A DNA stretch of 64,000 nt, from NCBI RefSeq assembly GCF_022179385.1, contig NZ_BPQS01000002.1, positions 266,596 through 330,595 of the forward strand. The letters run 5' to 3'. Shown here piece after piece: positions 28,693 to 37,558 of this stretch. The first letter of the stretch is position 1. Each line of letters opens with the position of its first letter. This DNA comes from Methylobacterium longum (lineage in GTDB: Bacteria > Pseudomonadota > Alphaproteobacteria > Rhizobiales > Beijerinckiaceae). A model generated the notes under the pieces. It was not told the DNA's origin. It saw only the letters and a program-made list of their open reading frames with translations, and searched no databases. The translations under genes were made by a program, and so were the position numbers.

Positions 28693-30602
28693 GCCGCGCC
28701 CGGCTCCAGTTCGACGATCACCCGGCGGTCTCCCGCCCGGCGGGTGAAGCCGGTGGCGTCGAGGTGCTCCAGAAGTGGAATCGAGAACTTACGGGAGATG
28801 CCCAGCGTCGCGCCGGCCTCGCGGGCGAGGAAGCCCGCCTCCGGCGTCCCGGCGTTGGGAAACGCCTCGGTCAGGCGCGTGCGGGCGCTCGCCACCGCCT
28901 CGCGGTGGAACAGCACCGCGCGGCGCTGCACCCGGTCGATGGCGCGGATCACCGTTCCGGCACCCACGAGGTAGGTGAGCGCCTCGCGTCGGCGCACGTC
29001 CCTCCCCACCGCCTCGGACTCATCGGGGGGGTTCAGGCCGGCCCGGCGGAACATCTGCTCCAGCCGGCGGGCGGCCTCGCTCTCGTTGCGGGCCGGATCG
29101 AAATCGGCGCGCCGCCACAGGTTTCCGGCCTGTGCCACCGTCCCGGACGCCACCAGGTCGCGCAGGACCGTGGCGACGAGCGTCTCCGAGAGCGCCAGGG
29201 CGCGGGTCAAGCGCTCGACCGCGATCCCGTGCTCCATCGGATGGTCGCGGTGGTGCTGCGCGAGGGCCGACAGCGCGGCGGTGCGCAAAGCCTCGAAGGC
29301 CGCCGCCCCGACGAAGCGGTCGCCGATCTCCCGCGCGCCCGATTCGGCAAGCAGCCGCCGCACGCGGTCCGGCGCCGTGCCGGCGAGGCGGGTGAGATTC
29401 TGCAGTGTCGCGCCGACCGCGCCAACCTCCCCGAGGCGGACGGCGAGCGCAACGGCCGGTCCCCCCGCCGCCAGGGCGGCGAGGTCGGCCGTGACGCGCG
29501 GATCCCGCCGCCGGCGCCGTCTGCTCGCCGGATCGAGGATCCGCCCGCCCGCCACCGTGACGGAGGGCGAATCGAGCCGCAGGACGAACGGCTCCCGGGC
29601 GGGAACCGCCACGGCTTCGGCGAGGTGCAGCTGCGCCTGGGTCTCGGCCCCGGGTTCCAGCGCGTCGCGGTCGAGCAGCCGCAGCCGCGCCGCGACCTCG
29701 GTGGTGCCGAACAGGAGGCGGCAGGCCGTGCCGCCGGCCAGGGGTTCCTCGGCGCTGGCCGCCGCCGCGAGGGCGACGTCGACCCACTGGCTCGGCGCGA
29801 GAAGACCCGGCATCGACAGCGCCTGACCGCGTCCGATCTCGTCGAGGCCGACACCCCGCAGGGCGACGGCGGTGCGGCGACCCGGCTCGGCGCGCTCCAC
29901 CGGGCGGCCGTGGATCTGCAGGCCGCGCACCACGGCGGTCCGGCCGCCGGGGACGATCTCCACCGGGTCGCCGACGGCCAGTGCCCCGCGCCGCAGCGTG
30001 CCGGTTACCACGGTGCCGAAGCCCGCGCGGGAGAAGACGCGATCGACCGGCAGGTAGGGGAAGCCGTCGTCGGTCCCGGCCTCCGCGTCGTCGAGCAGCC
30101 CGGCGAGGGCTGCGCCCAGCACGGGCAGGCCGGCGCCCGTCACCGTCGAGGTGGCGATCACCGGACCCGCCTGAATCCCGGCCCTCGACGCCGCGGCGGC
30201 GATCTCGGCGGCCCGCGCGGCGATGACCTCGGGCGTGGCCAAGTCGGCCTTGGTCAGGACCAGGACGCCGCGGCGCACCCCGATGAGCCGCGCGATCTCG
30301 AGATGCTCGACGGTCTGGGGCTTGATGCCTTCGTGCGCGTCGACCGCCAGCATCACGGCCCGCATGCCGGTGGCCCCGGAAATCATGGCGCGGACGAACC
30401 GCTCGTGCCCCGGAAGATCGACGAGGTCGATCTCGCCCTCACCGGCGGCCAGCAGTGCGAAACCCGGAACGATGGAGACCCCGCGGGCGCGCTCCTCCTT
30501 CAGCCTGTCCGTCTCGACGCCGGTCAGCGCGCGGACCAGCGCGGTCTTGCCATGATCGACATGCCCGATCACGCCGACGAGAAGTGTCTTCAAGGCAGTC
30601 AC
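28680..30602 (-). CDS. selB: Selenocysteine-specific translation elongation factor
   Basis: SelB brings Sec-tRNA to the ribosome at UGA codons followed by a SECIS hairpin. GTPase motifs are GVIGHVDHGKT, DLPGHERF and LTKADL, followed by EF-Tu-like domains 2-3. The C-terminal third holds winged-helix repeats that bind the SECIS (for example TRLAGTAPDRVRRLLAESGA and FSIPLLEHLDATGFTRR). GTG 30602 gives 640 residues; ATG 30614 is an alternative. No selA, selD or tRNA-Sec is visible nearby, so the other factors must be elsewhere if the pathway works. In methylotrophs a likely target is a selenocysteine formate dehydrogenase. Confidence 0.95.
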   Translation of the reverse strand: MTALKTLLVGVIGHVDHGKTALVRALTGVETDRLKEERARGVSIVPGFALLAAGEGEIDLVDLPGHERFVRAMISGATGMRAVMLAVDAHEGIKPQTVEHLEIARLIGVRRGVLVLTKADLATPEVIAARAAEIAAAASRAGIQAGPVIATSTVTGAGLPVLGAALAGLLDDAEAGTDDGFPYLPVDRVFSRAGFGTVVTGTLRRGALAVGDPVEIVPGGRTAVVRGLQIHGRPVERAEPGRRTAVALRGVGLDEIGRGQALSMPGLLAPSQWVDVALAAAASAEEPLAGGTACRLLFGTTEVAARLRLLDRDALEPGAETQAQLHLAEAVAVPAREPFVLRLDSPSVTVAGGRILDPASRRRRRRDPRVTADLAALAAGGPAVALAVRLGEVGAVGATLQNLTRLAGTAPDRVRRLLAESGAREIGDRFVGAAAFEALRTAALSALAQHHRDHPMEHGIAVERLTRALALSETLVATVLRDLVASGTVAQAGNLWRRADFDPARNESEAARRLEQMFRRAGLNPPDESEAVGRDVRRREALTYLVGAGTVIRAIDRVQRRAVLFHREAVASARTRLTEAFPNAGTPEAGFLAREAGATLGISRKFSIPLLEHLDATGFTRRAGDRRVIVELEPGAAQKP

Positions 30603-30997
30603 CGACCGGACCATCTCCGAAGCCGCCCTCCACACCGGGCGCACCACTTTAAGATAGGAGGAATCGGCCACGTCGGCTCGGCGTCGAGCCGGGCGCTGCC
30701 GGCCGGTCGCGGCTGGGACGGACGCGGCAGATCAATTGTGGACAATTATTCTTGCCACGCCCGACCGATTTGGGAAAGCGTGATTTTCACGCAGTGCAAC
30801 ATGCGCCGGAATCGCATCGTCACGCACCAGATGCAGGCTCGGATGCAGCCGCGGCCCGCTTGACGGCGGGGAAAGGTCCGATGTCTCTCGACATCGAAGG
30901 TCGAACGCTCCGGGCGGATCGCTGCCGCAGGATGGTTCGATGCAACCGGACGTACCTCCCCCCGTCGTTGGACGAGGCGGGACACGACGAGGAGAAC
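30603..30997. other. Intergenic region between divergent selB and CYTH-CHAD genes
   Basis: This 395-bp stretch has no convincing gene and no tRNA-Sec that I could fold. It contains the dyad AATTGT-GG-ACAATT at 30734-30747 in a locally A+T-rich segment, a candidate operator or promoter element for one of the divergent genes. Extending the plus-strand frame upstream of 30998 gives only an Arg/Ala/His-rich peptide. Confidence 0.4.
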
Positions 30998-32515
30998 ATG
31001 AGCGACATCGATAGTCACGCCGGCTCGGAGCCCCGCGAGATCGAGCTGAAGCTCGATTGCTCGGGTCCGGACCTGACGGTGCTCGCGTCCCATCCGCGGC
31101 TGCAGGGCAGCGCTTTTCCCGAGCCGGACCTTCTCGTAACCACCTACTACGACACGCCCGGCCGCGACCTGAGAGCTGCGGGCCTGACGCTGCGGGTCCG
31201 CGCGAAGGCCGGCCGCCACATCCAGACCGTGAAGGCCGGTGTCGGGGATGTGGGGCTGTTCGACCGGGCCGAGTGGGAGACCGAGATTGGCGGCGAGACG
31301 CCTGAAGCGTCCGCCTGGGCCGGCACGGCGGCGGAGCCTGTCCTGCGCGACGCCGAGGCGGCGCCGGAGCGCCTGTTCTCCACGATCGTGATGCGCCGGG
31401 AGGTTCCGCTGGAGCAGGGCGCATCGCGCATCCTGGTCACCCTGGACGAGGGCCGCGTCGAGAGCCCAGTGGGCGATGCGCCGCTCTGCGGAATCGAGCT
31501 GGAGCTGCAGACGGGCGACCCGGCCGACCTGTTCCTGGTGGCGCAATCGCTGGCCGAGACCGTCCCCCTGCGCCTGAGCGTCAACGCCAAGAGTGCCGTC
31601 GGCTTCGCGCTGGTCGACGGCTCCGGCCCGGCTGTGGTGAAGGCCGAGCCCTTGGACCTGCCCGAGGAGGCCAGCGCCGGCGAGGTCTTTCGCCGGGTGG
31701 CGCTGGCCTGCCTCCGCCACATGCGCCTGAACGAAACGGCGTTCCTCGACGGCGGGCGGCCGCCGGAGGCCCTGCACCAGATCCGGGTGGCGCTGCGCCG
31801 GCTGCGTTCCGCGCTCTCGCTGTTCGCACCGATGCTTGAGGGCGATCAACGCGCCGATGGCTTCAACGACGAGATCAAGCGCGTCACGGAACCCTTCGGT
31901 CACGCTCGGAACCTCGACGTGTTCCTGGGCCAGACCCTGCCGTCCTTGGCCAAGGAGCGCCCGGATGAGCCCGGTCTCGACGGCCTGCGGGAGCGGGCCG
32001 AGGCGGAGCGCGAGCGCGCCTACGACGCGGTCTTGGCGACGCTGGAAAGCCCGCAGTGGCGCGGCCTGATCATCGACTTCGCCGGCTGGATCGAGGTCGG
32101 TGCCTGGAGAGCACAACCGGCCGCCGCCGAGGACGGGCGCGCCTTCGCGGCCCGCGTGCTTGACCGGGCACGGCTGCGGCTGAAGAAGCGCGGCCGCGGC
32201 CTCAAGCGCCTCGACGCCCATACCCGACACCGGGCCCGGATCGCCGCTAAGAAGCTTCGCTACGGCGCGGAGTTCTTCTCGGGCCTGTACCGGAAGAAGA
32301 AGGCGCGGCGGCGTCAGGACAAATTCGGCGCTGCCCTGTCGGATCTGCAGGACCATCTCGGCAGCCTCAACGACCTTGAGACGGCCCGGGCGATGACCGA
32401 GAGCCTCTCGGGTCCGCCGATGCCCGGCGTCGAAGATCCCGGCGTACAGGACCTGCTGACGGCCGCCGCCGAGGCCCGGGCCGAGCTTCTCGACGTCAAG
32501 CCATTCTGGCGCTGA
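30998..32515 (+). CDS. CYTH-CHAD protein (probable inorganic triphosphatase)
   Basis: The 505-residue product has two parts. Residues about 14-210 form a CYTH tunnel domain with the metal-binding ExExK motif in REIELKL and the strand pairs LLVTTYYDTPGRDL and LTLRVRAK. Residues about 225-500 form a CHAD helical domain rich in His and Arg/Lys (ALHQIRVALRRLRSALSLF, RARIAAKKLRYGAEFF). CYTH enzymes cleave inorganic triphosphate, and CHAD domains bind polyphosphate granules. ATG 30998 follows GAGGAG; extension further upstream is not supported. It is followed by a hairpin and a YbdK-like gene. Confidence 0.9.
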   Translation: MSDIDSHAGSEPREIELKLDCSGPDLTVLASHPRLQGSAFPEPDLLVTTYYDTPGRDLRAAGLTLRVRAKAGRHIQTVKAGVGDVGLFDRAEWETEIGGETPEASAWAGTAAEPVLRDAEAAPERLFSTIVMRREVPLEQGASRILVTLDEGRVESPVGDAPLCGIELELQTGDPADLFLVAQSLAETVPLRLSVNAKSAVGFALVDGSGPAVVKAEPLDLPEEASAGEVFRRVALACLRHMRLNETAFLDGGRPPEALHQIRVALRRLRSALSLFAPMLEGDQRADGFNDEIKRVTEPFGHARNLDVFLGQTLPSLAKERPDEPGLDGLRERAEAERERAYDAVLATLESPQWRGLIIDFAGWIEVGAWRAQPAAAEDGRAFAARVLDRARLRLKKRGRGLKRLDAHTRHRARIAAKKLRYGAEFFSGLYRKKKARRRQDKFGAALSDLQDHLGSLNDLETARAMTESLSGPPMPGVEDPGVQDLLTAAAEARAELLDVKPFWR

Positions 32516-32525
32516 CGCTTTTTGC

Positions 32526-32561
32526 GCCACCGCCCCTTCGGAACCCGACTGGGGCGGCGGC
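32526..32561 (+). terminator. Hairpin after the CYTH-CHAD gene
   Basis: GCCACCGCCCC (32526-32536) pairs with GGGGCGGCGGC (32551-32561), eleven base pairs with one mismatch around a 14-base loop, 11 bases after the stop. A five-T run precedes rather than follows the stem, so it is not a standard intrinsic terminator. Confidence 0.35.
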
Positions 32562-32604
32562 GTTCGCCGGGAGATCCGCGTGATCGGTCGGACAGGGAGC
32601 GCGG

Positions 32605-33771
32605 ATGGCCCACGCCTACAGGTTCGGGATCGAGGAGGAGTTCTTCCTCGCCGACGCCCGGTCCCGGGGGACGCCCCGCGCCCGGCTCCGCGCCTTCCAC
32701 GCGGCCGTGAAGGCCCGCGTTGACGAGGCCGAACGGGAGCAGCTGCAATGCCAGGTTGAGATAGCCTCGCCGCCGACCGACGACGTCGCTGCCGCACGGG
32801 CGCATCTCGCGCATCTGCGCTGCATCCTGGCCGAAATCGGGGCCGAACGCGGAATCCTGATCTTCGCATCCGGCACGCATCCGACCGCCCGGTGGCGCGA
32901 TCAGCGCCCCACCGACAAGGCGCGCTACCACGGCATCATGGCCGACCTCCGGATGCTCGGCCGACGCAACCTCGTCTGCGGCCTCCACGTGCACGTGGAA
33001 GTGCCCGATTCCGAAGCCCGGATCGGACTGATGGGCCGGCTGCTGCCGTTCCTGCCGATCCTGCTCGCCCTGTCGACCTCCTCGCCCTTCTGGCAGGGCC
33101 AGCAGACCGGGATGGCCGGGTACCGGATGCGCGCCTACGCCGAACTGCCCCGGACCGGCGTTCCGGAGCTGTTCGCCGACGCGGCCGACTACGCCCGCTA
33201 CGTCGACGTGATGACCAAAGCGGGTGCCATCACGGATGCCAGCTATCTTTGGTGGCATCTGCGCGCCTCCGTGAAATATCCGACCCTCGAATTGCGGGTT
33301 GCCGACAGCTGCACGCGCCTCGACGACGCGGTCTGCATCGCCGCCTTGTTCCGATGCCTCGTGCGCCGGGTCGTCCGGGATCGCGGGCTCAACAGCGGGA
33401 TGACGGCGGCGTCCCGAGGCTTCGTGATGGAGAACCTGTGGCGGGCCGAGCGCGACGGCATCAGGGCGACGCTCATCGATGAGGCGCGCGCCTGCGCGGT
33501 GCCGATGGCCGAAGGTCTTGAGGATCTGCTCGCCACCATCGCGGAGGATGCCGAGGCGCTGAACTGTGCCGAGACGTGCGCGCACGCGCGACGCAACGTC
33601 GCCGATGGAACGAGCGCCGACCGGCAGATGGCAGCCTTCGCGGCCGCGCGCAGGTCCGGTGCCGGCGAGCGGGCCGCGCTGTCGACGGTGGTGGACCACT
33701 TGGCTGCGGAAACCGCCGCCGGTCCGAAGCTCGAGCCTGGGGGGCGCCCGAACGTCGGTCCGACGGCGTAG
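32605..33771 (+). CDS. Carboxylate-amine ligase, YbdK/GCS2 family
   Basis: A 388-residue member of the glutamate-cysteine ligase 2 family. It starts with the typical YRFGIEEEFFLAD strand, whose acidic cluster binds Mg-ATP. Further signatures are LQCQVEIASPP, FASGTHPTARW, GLHVHVEVPD, SSPFWQGQQTG and KYPTLELRVADSCTR. YbdK-type enzymes have weak glutamate-cysteine ligase activity in vitro, and the physiological amine or carboxylate is generally unknown. The gene follows the CYTH-CHAD gene by 89 bp in the same direction. The C-terminal 60 residues are low in conservation and Ala/Arg-rich. Confidence 0.88.
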   Translation: MAHAYRFGIEEEFFLADARSRGTPRARLRAFHAAVKARVDEAEREQLQCQVEIASPPTDDVAAARAHLAHLRCILAEIGAERGILIFASGTHPTARWRDQRPTDKARYHGIMADLRMLGRRNLVCGLHVHVEVPDSEARIGLMGRLLPFLPILLALSTSSPFWQGQQTGMAGYRMRAYAELPRTGVPELFADAADYARYVDVMTKAGAITDASYLWWHLRASVKYPTLELRVADSCTRLDDAVCIAALFRCLVRRVVRDRGLNSGMTAASRGFVMENLWRAERDGIRATLIDEARACAVPMAEGLEDLLATIAEDAEALNCAETCAHARRNVADGTSADRQMAAFAAARRSGAGERAALSTVVDHLAAETAAGPKLEPGGRPNVGPTA

Positions 33772-34062
33772 CGACGGAAACGGATCCGGCCGAGGGGGGA
33801 AAGCAGAGCCCGCATTCCGTCGGCCGTGCTGAGTGGCACGGTCGTCGGAAGCGTTCGCACGGCCACGTTTCCGAAGAATGTCTGATTGCAGCACCCGTAT
33901 TCGTGATGTTGTTCGACCGGTTGCGGATCGATCAGTGATCGCGGGGGCCGCGCGCCGGATCGCCCCCCGCTTGCGCCCGCCCCGTATGCGCCCGCCCCGC
34001 TTCCCTCGACGCGCCCGTCTGCTATCCCTCACGCATCCCACCGCCAGTCTCGATCCCTCGGC

Positions 34063-34524
34063 ATGAGCCTCCTGCGCGATCTCTTCGGCCATGTCGGCCG
34101 CACCGTGACGGCCTACGCGGGCGACAAGGCGCTCATGCTGGCGGCCGTCTCGGCCGCGTCCAACGTGATCGTGGCCGACGGCGAGGTCGCCGGCCAGGAA
34201 TTCGACGTGGCCCTGCAGGGGCTGCGCGCCGATCCGGTGCTGATGAAGGGCTACGATGCCCTGATGCTGGAGACGGAGCTGTACGCGGGCATCGCCCGCG
34301 CGCGCACCCGCCTGGGCCGGGCCGAGAACCTGCGCCACGTTGCGGCGGTCGCGACGCGGCCGGCGCATCAGCGCGAGAACGTCTTCCTGATCGCCGCGGA
34401 TGTCGCGGACCAGGACGGGATCAGCAACATCGAGGCCAGCGCGCTCGGCGCGATCGCCGCGGCGCTGGGGGTGGATGGCGTCGGGCTGCTGCGCGCCAAT
34501 CCGATCCGGCGCCTCCTGGAGTGA
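34063..34524 (+). CDS. TerB-like (tellurite-resistance B family) protein
   Basis: A 153-residue, mostly helical protein with TerB-type features. AAVSAASNVIVADGEVAGQEF gives the first helix and acidic metal-site loop; the second half has AADVADQDGISNIEASALGAIAAALG, a matching acidic D-x-D-G loop. Small free-standing TerB proteins are cytoplasmic or membrane-linked and poorly characterised, and no other ter genes are nearby, so tellurite resistance itself is not implied. The ATG at 34063 follows a G+C-rich region containing two copies of GCGCCCGCCCCG. Confidence 0.75.
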   Translation: MSLLRDLFGHVGRTVTAYAGDKALMLAAVSAASNVIVADGEVAGQEFDVALQGLRADPVLMKGYDALMLETELYAGIARARTRLGRAENLRHVAAVATRPAHQRENVFLIAADVADQDGISNIEASALGAIAAALGVDGVGLLRANPIRRLLE

Positions 34525-34666
34525 CGAACCGGGGACGGACCGGCGTCGCGAGCCCGTCGGCATCAACGTTGCTATCGGCGGTCTTACTGCCGACGGTGTT
34601 CTTCAACCCGCGGTATCCAGCGACCGCCCAACCGTCCCACGGCGTCGCGCCGTCAAAGGAACCGGC

Positions 34667-35941
34667 ATGGCCGAGATGAACCTGAGCAAGACCCACAACC
34701 TGCGCTCCGACGGCTCGCGGCTGTGGTCCACCATCGTGGAGACCGCCGCCTTCGGTGGCACGCCCGCCGGTGGCATCAACCGGCTGACGCTCTCGCCCGA
34801 AGATGGGCACGTGCGCGACTGGTTCCGGGACGCCTGCGCGGCGGCGGGGCTCACGGTGACGGTCGACGCGCTCGGCACCCAATACGCCCTGCGGCCCGGC
34901 CGTGACATGAGCCGCAAGCCGATCGCGTTCGGCTCGCACCTCGACACGCAGCCGACCGGGGGCAAGTTCGACGGTGTCCTCGGCGTGCTGGCCGGGCTGG
35001 AGGTGATCCGCAGCCTGAACGACGCGGGCATCGAGACCGAAGCGCCACTTCTGGTCGTCAACTGGACCAACGAGGAAGGCTCGCGCTTCGCCCCCGCCAT
35101 GATGGCGTCGGCCGCCTATGCCGGGGACTTCACCACCGACGATATTCTGGCCAAGCGCGATGCCGCCGGCATCACCGTGGCGGACGCCCTCGACGCGATC
35201 GGCTACCGCGGCAGCGAGCCCGTGGGCGCGCAGGCTATCGGGGCCTTCGTCGAACTGCACATCGAGCAGGGACCGGTCTTGGAAGCCGAGGGCAAGACGA
35301 TCGGCGTGGTCGAGGGCGGCCAGGGCATCATGTGGTTCGACGGCGTCATAACGGGCTTCGAGAGCCATGCCGGCACGACACCCATGCCGCGCCGCCGCGA
35401 CGCGCTGCTGGCCCTGTCGGAATTCGCCCTGGCCGCCGAGACGATCGCCCTCGCGCACGCGCCCTCCGCGGTCGCCACGATCGGCGAAGCCGCGATCCTC
35501 GCGCCGTCACGCAACGTCGTGCCGGGGCGGGTCGCCTTCACCCTCGACGTGCGCGACCCGCGAGCCACCACCCTCGACGCTATGGAGTCGGCTCTCCGGG
35601 ACGCCGCCGCCGACATTTCCGGCCGGCGCCGCCTGGAGATCGCGCTCACGCGGATCTGGCGCAAGGAACCGGTGCCGTTCGATCCCGCCATCGTGGCGGC
35701 GATCGATGCGGCGGCCGAGAGCCTCGGGCACAGCCGGCGTCGGATCATCTCGGGTGCCGGCCACGATGCCTGCAATCTTGCCGCGAAGGTGCCGGCAGCC
35801 ATGATCTTCGTGCCCTGCAAGGACGGCATCAGCCACAACGAGTCGGAATCGGCCACGCAGGCCGACTGCGCAGCCGGCGCCGACGTGCTGCTGCAGACGG
35901 TCCTGCGCCTCGCCAACGCGCCCGCGCCGACCGAAGCGTAG
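34667..35941 (+). CDS. M20-family Zn-dependent amidohydrolase (N-carbamoyl-amino acid hydrolase/allantoate amidohydrolase type)
   Basis: A 424-residue metallohydrolase. Metal-ligand blocks are visible: GSHLDTQPTGGKFDGVLGVLAGLEVI, NWTNEEGSRFAPAM, ELHIEQGPVLEAEG and the C-terminal GAGHDACNLA. This pattern fits the HyuC/AmaB/AllC/beta-ureidopropionase group, which cleaves N-carbamoyl groups in purine, pyrimidine or hydantoin breakdown. Substrate choice within the group cannot be read by eye. ATG 34667 follows AAAGGA. It is not adjacent to a hydantoinase or allantoinase gene. Confidence 0.88.
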   Translation: MAEMNLSKTHNLRSDGSRLWSTIVETAAFGGTPAGGINRLTLSPEDGHVRDWFRDACAAAGLTVTVDALGTQYALRPGRDMSRKPIAFGSHLDTQPTGGKFDGVLGVLAGLEVIRSLNDAGIETEAPLLVVNWTNEEGSRFAPAMMASAAYAGDFTTDDILAKRDAAGITVADALDAIGYRGSEPVGAQAIGAFVELHIEQGPVLEAEGKTIGVVEGGQGIMWFDGVITGFESHAGTTPMPRRRDALLALSEFALAAETIALAHAPSAVATIGEAAILAPSRNVVPGRVAFTLDVRDPRATTLDAMESALRDAAADISGRRRLEIALTRIWRKEPVPFDPAIVAAIDAAAESLGHSRRRIISGAGHDACNLAAKVPAAMIFVPCKDGISHNESESATQADCAAGADVLLQTVLRLANAPAPTEA

Positions 35942-36274
35942 CCGTCGCGGACGCGTCGGACTCGCGAGCCGGCTGAGGGAGGGACCGCAAGCCGTCTCCG
36001 TCGAGCGGAGCCGTATCTTTGGCGATGCGGCGCGCGCTTCGAGCCGCGCCGCCGTTACGGATGGTCTTCGGCAAGCCTCGAATCCGGCTCCGCTTTCCGG
36101 GCCGGGGCCTGGCGGTGCGGAACGGATCAGGTCACGGAACTTGCGCGACGCCCCCCCCCGCACGGAACGGATACGAATGCTGCCTCGTCGTGACGCCGGA
36201 TCGCTTGCGGAACGCGTGGTCCGCGCATGGCCCCGGAGGTGTACGGCGCTACAAAATCCCTTATGGACCGCTCC
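35942..36274. other. Gap upstream of the ketosynthase gene, no gene seen
   Basis: This 333-bp gap lies where acpXL and a dehydratase would be expected in a complete VLCFA cluster. No acyl-carrier-protein motif (DSL) or hotdog dehydratase motif could be found in any frame. It contains a nine-base C-run around 36150. Confidence 0.5.
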
Positions 36275-37558
36275 ATGAGCGCGCGATCCTATCGCGATGC
36301 CAAAGGCCGGCCCCTCGTGGTGGTGACCGGCCTCGGCATCGTTTCCTCCCTCGGGCAGGGACAGGCCGAGACCTGGGCGGCTATGATCGCGGGCCGCTCC
36401 GGCATCCACGTCATCGATCGGTTCTCCACGGACGGACTGCGCACGCGCATTGCCGGGACGGTGGATTTCCTCGACACCGAGCCGACGATCGCGCCGCTCC
36501 TGTCGGAGCGCTTTGCCACCGTGGCCGCCGAGGAGGCCGTCGCGCAGGCCAGGATCGGCGCCGTCGGGGATTTCCCGGGCGCGCTGTTCATCGCGGTCCC
36601 CCCCGTCGAGATGGAATGGCCGCAGCGGCAGGCCCTGGCCGAGGCCGCGGGCGGCGACGGGCCGGTCGATTATGCCGGACTGCTCCGGGCGGCGGGGACG
36701 CGCCGGTTCGATTCGTGGCACGACCTCTTCATCTTCGGCACCGTCGCGGATCGGATCGCCGATCGCTTCGGCACCAAGGGCTCTCCGATCTCGCTCTCGA
36801 CGGCCTGCTCGTCCGGGGCCACCGCGATCCAGCTGGGTGTCGAGGCGATCCGACGCGGAGAGACCGCGGCGGCGTTGTGCATCGGCACCGACGGATCGGT
36901 GAATCCGGAATCGCTGATCCGCTTCTCGCTGCTCTCGGCGCTCTCAACCCGCAACGACGACCCGGCGGCGGCGTCGAAGCCGTTCTCGAAGGACCGGGAC
37001 GGCTTCGTCATGGGCGAGGGGGCAGCTGCCCTGGTCCTGGAAGATGCCGGCGCCGCCGCCGCCCGAGGGGCGACGATCCTCGGATACGTCCTCGGATGCG
37101 GCGAGAAGGGTGACGGCTTCCACCGCACCCGATCCAGCCCGGACGGGGCGCCGATCATCGCGGCGATCCGGTCGAGCCTGGAGGATGCGGGCCTCCAAGC
37201 CGGCGCCATCGATAGCGTCAACGCCCATGGCACCTCGACGCCGGAGAACGACAAGATGGAGGCCCTCGGCCTGGCCGCCGTGTTCGGCGACCGCACGACC
37301 GCCCTGCCGGTGACGTCCAACAAGTCCATGATCGGCCATACCCTGACAGCCGCCGGCGCCATCGAGGCGGCGGTGTCGCTGCTGACCATCCGTCACGGCC
37401 GCATCCCCCCGACCATCAACCATCGGGTGCCGGACCCGACGATCGCCCTCGACGTGGTGGAGACCGCCCGCGACCTTCCGGTGCGGACGGTCCTGTCGAA
37501 CTCCTTCGGCTTCGGCGGCCAGAACACCTGCCTGGTCCTCGGCGCGGAGCCCGCGTGA
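36275..37558 (+). CDS. Beta-ketoacyl-ACP synthase (FabF-like, probably VLCFA cluster)
   Basis: A condensing enzyme of 427 residues with a complete Cys-His-His triad: Cys178 in STACSSGA, His318 in NAHGTSTPENDK and His355 in KSMIGHTLTAAGA. It is therefore an elongating ketosynthase rather than a chain-length factor. Its stop overlaps the start of a ketoreductase gene (GTGA), and an XL-type dehydrogenase and a lipid A acyltransferase follow. I infer a role in making the very-long-chain acyl group of lipid A (FabF1XL-like). ATG 36275 is chosen; ATG 36263 and 36227 are possible. Confidence 0.88.
   Translation: MSARSYRDAKGRPLVVVTGLGIVSSLGQGQAETWAAMIAGRSGIHVIDRFSTDGLRTRIAGTVDFLDTEPTIAPLLSERFATVAAEEAVAQARIGAVGDFPGALFIAVPPVEMEWPQRQALAEAAGGDGPVDYAGLLRAAGTRRFDSWHDLFIFGTVADRIADRFGTKGSPISLSTACSSGATAIQLGVEAIRRGETAAALCIGTDGSVNPESLIRFSLLSALSTRNDDPAAASKPFSKDRDGFVMGEGAAALVLEDAGAAAARGATILGYVLGCGEKGDGFHRTRSSPDGAPIIAAIRSSLEDAGLQAGAIDSVNAHGTSTPENDKMEALGLAAVFGDRTTALPVTSNKSMIGHTLTAAGAIEAAVSLLTIRHGRIPPTINHRVPDPTIALDVVETARDLPVRTVLSNSFGFGGQNTCLVLGAEPA

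Noticed and set aside
28764..30863. Plus-strand open frame of about 699 codons opposite selB
   Set aside because: Antisense to SelB GTPase and winged-helix domains; compositionally biased.
30603..30997. tRNA-Sec (selC) next to selB
   Set aside because: No 90-base cloverleaf with a UCA anticodon or an 8-base acceptor stem could be folded here.
33960..34000. Direct repeat GCGCCCGCCCCG before the TerB-like gene
   Set aside because: Two short G+C-only copies are expected by chance at this base composition.
32314..34566. Minus-strand open frame of about 750 codons
   Set aside because: Opposes the YbdK-like and TerB-like genes, which have clear motifs.
35942..36274. acpXL or fabZXL upstream of the ketosynthase
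   Set aside because: The gap is too short for both and no DSL carrier-protein motif or hotdog helix was found in any frame.
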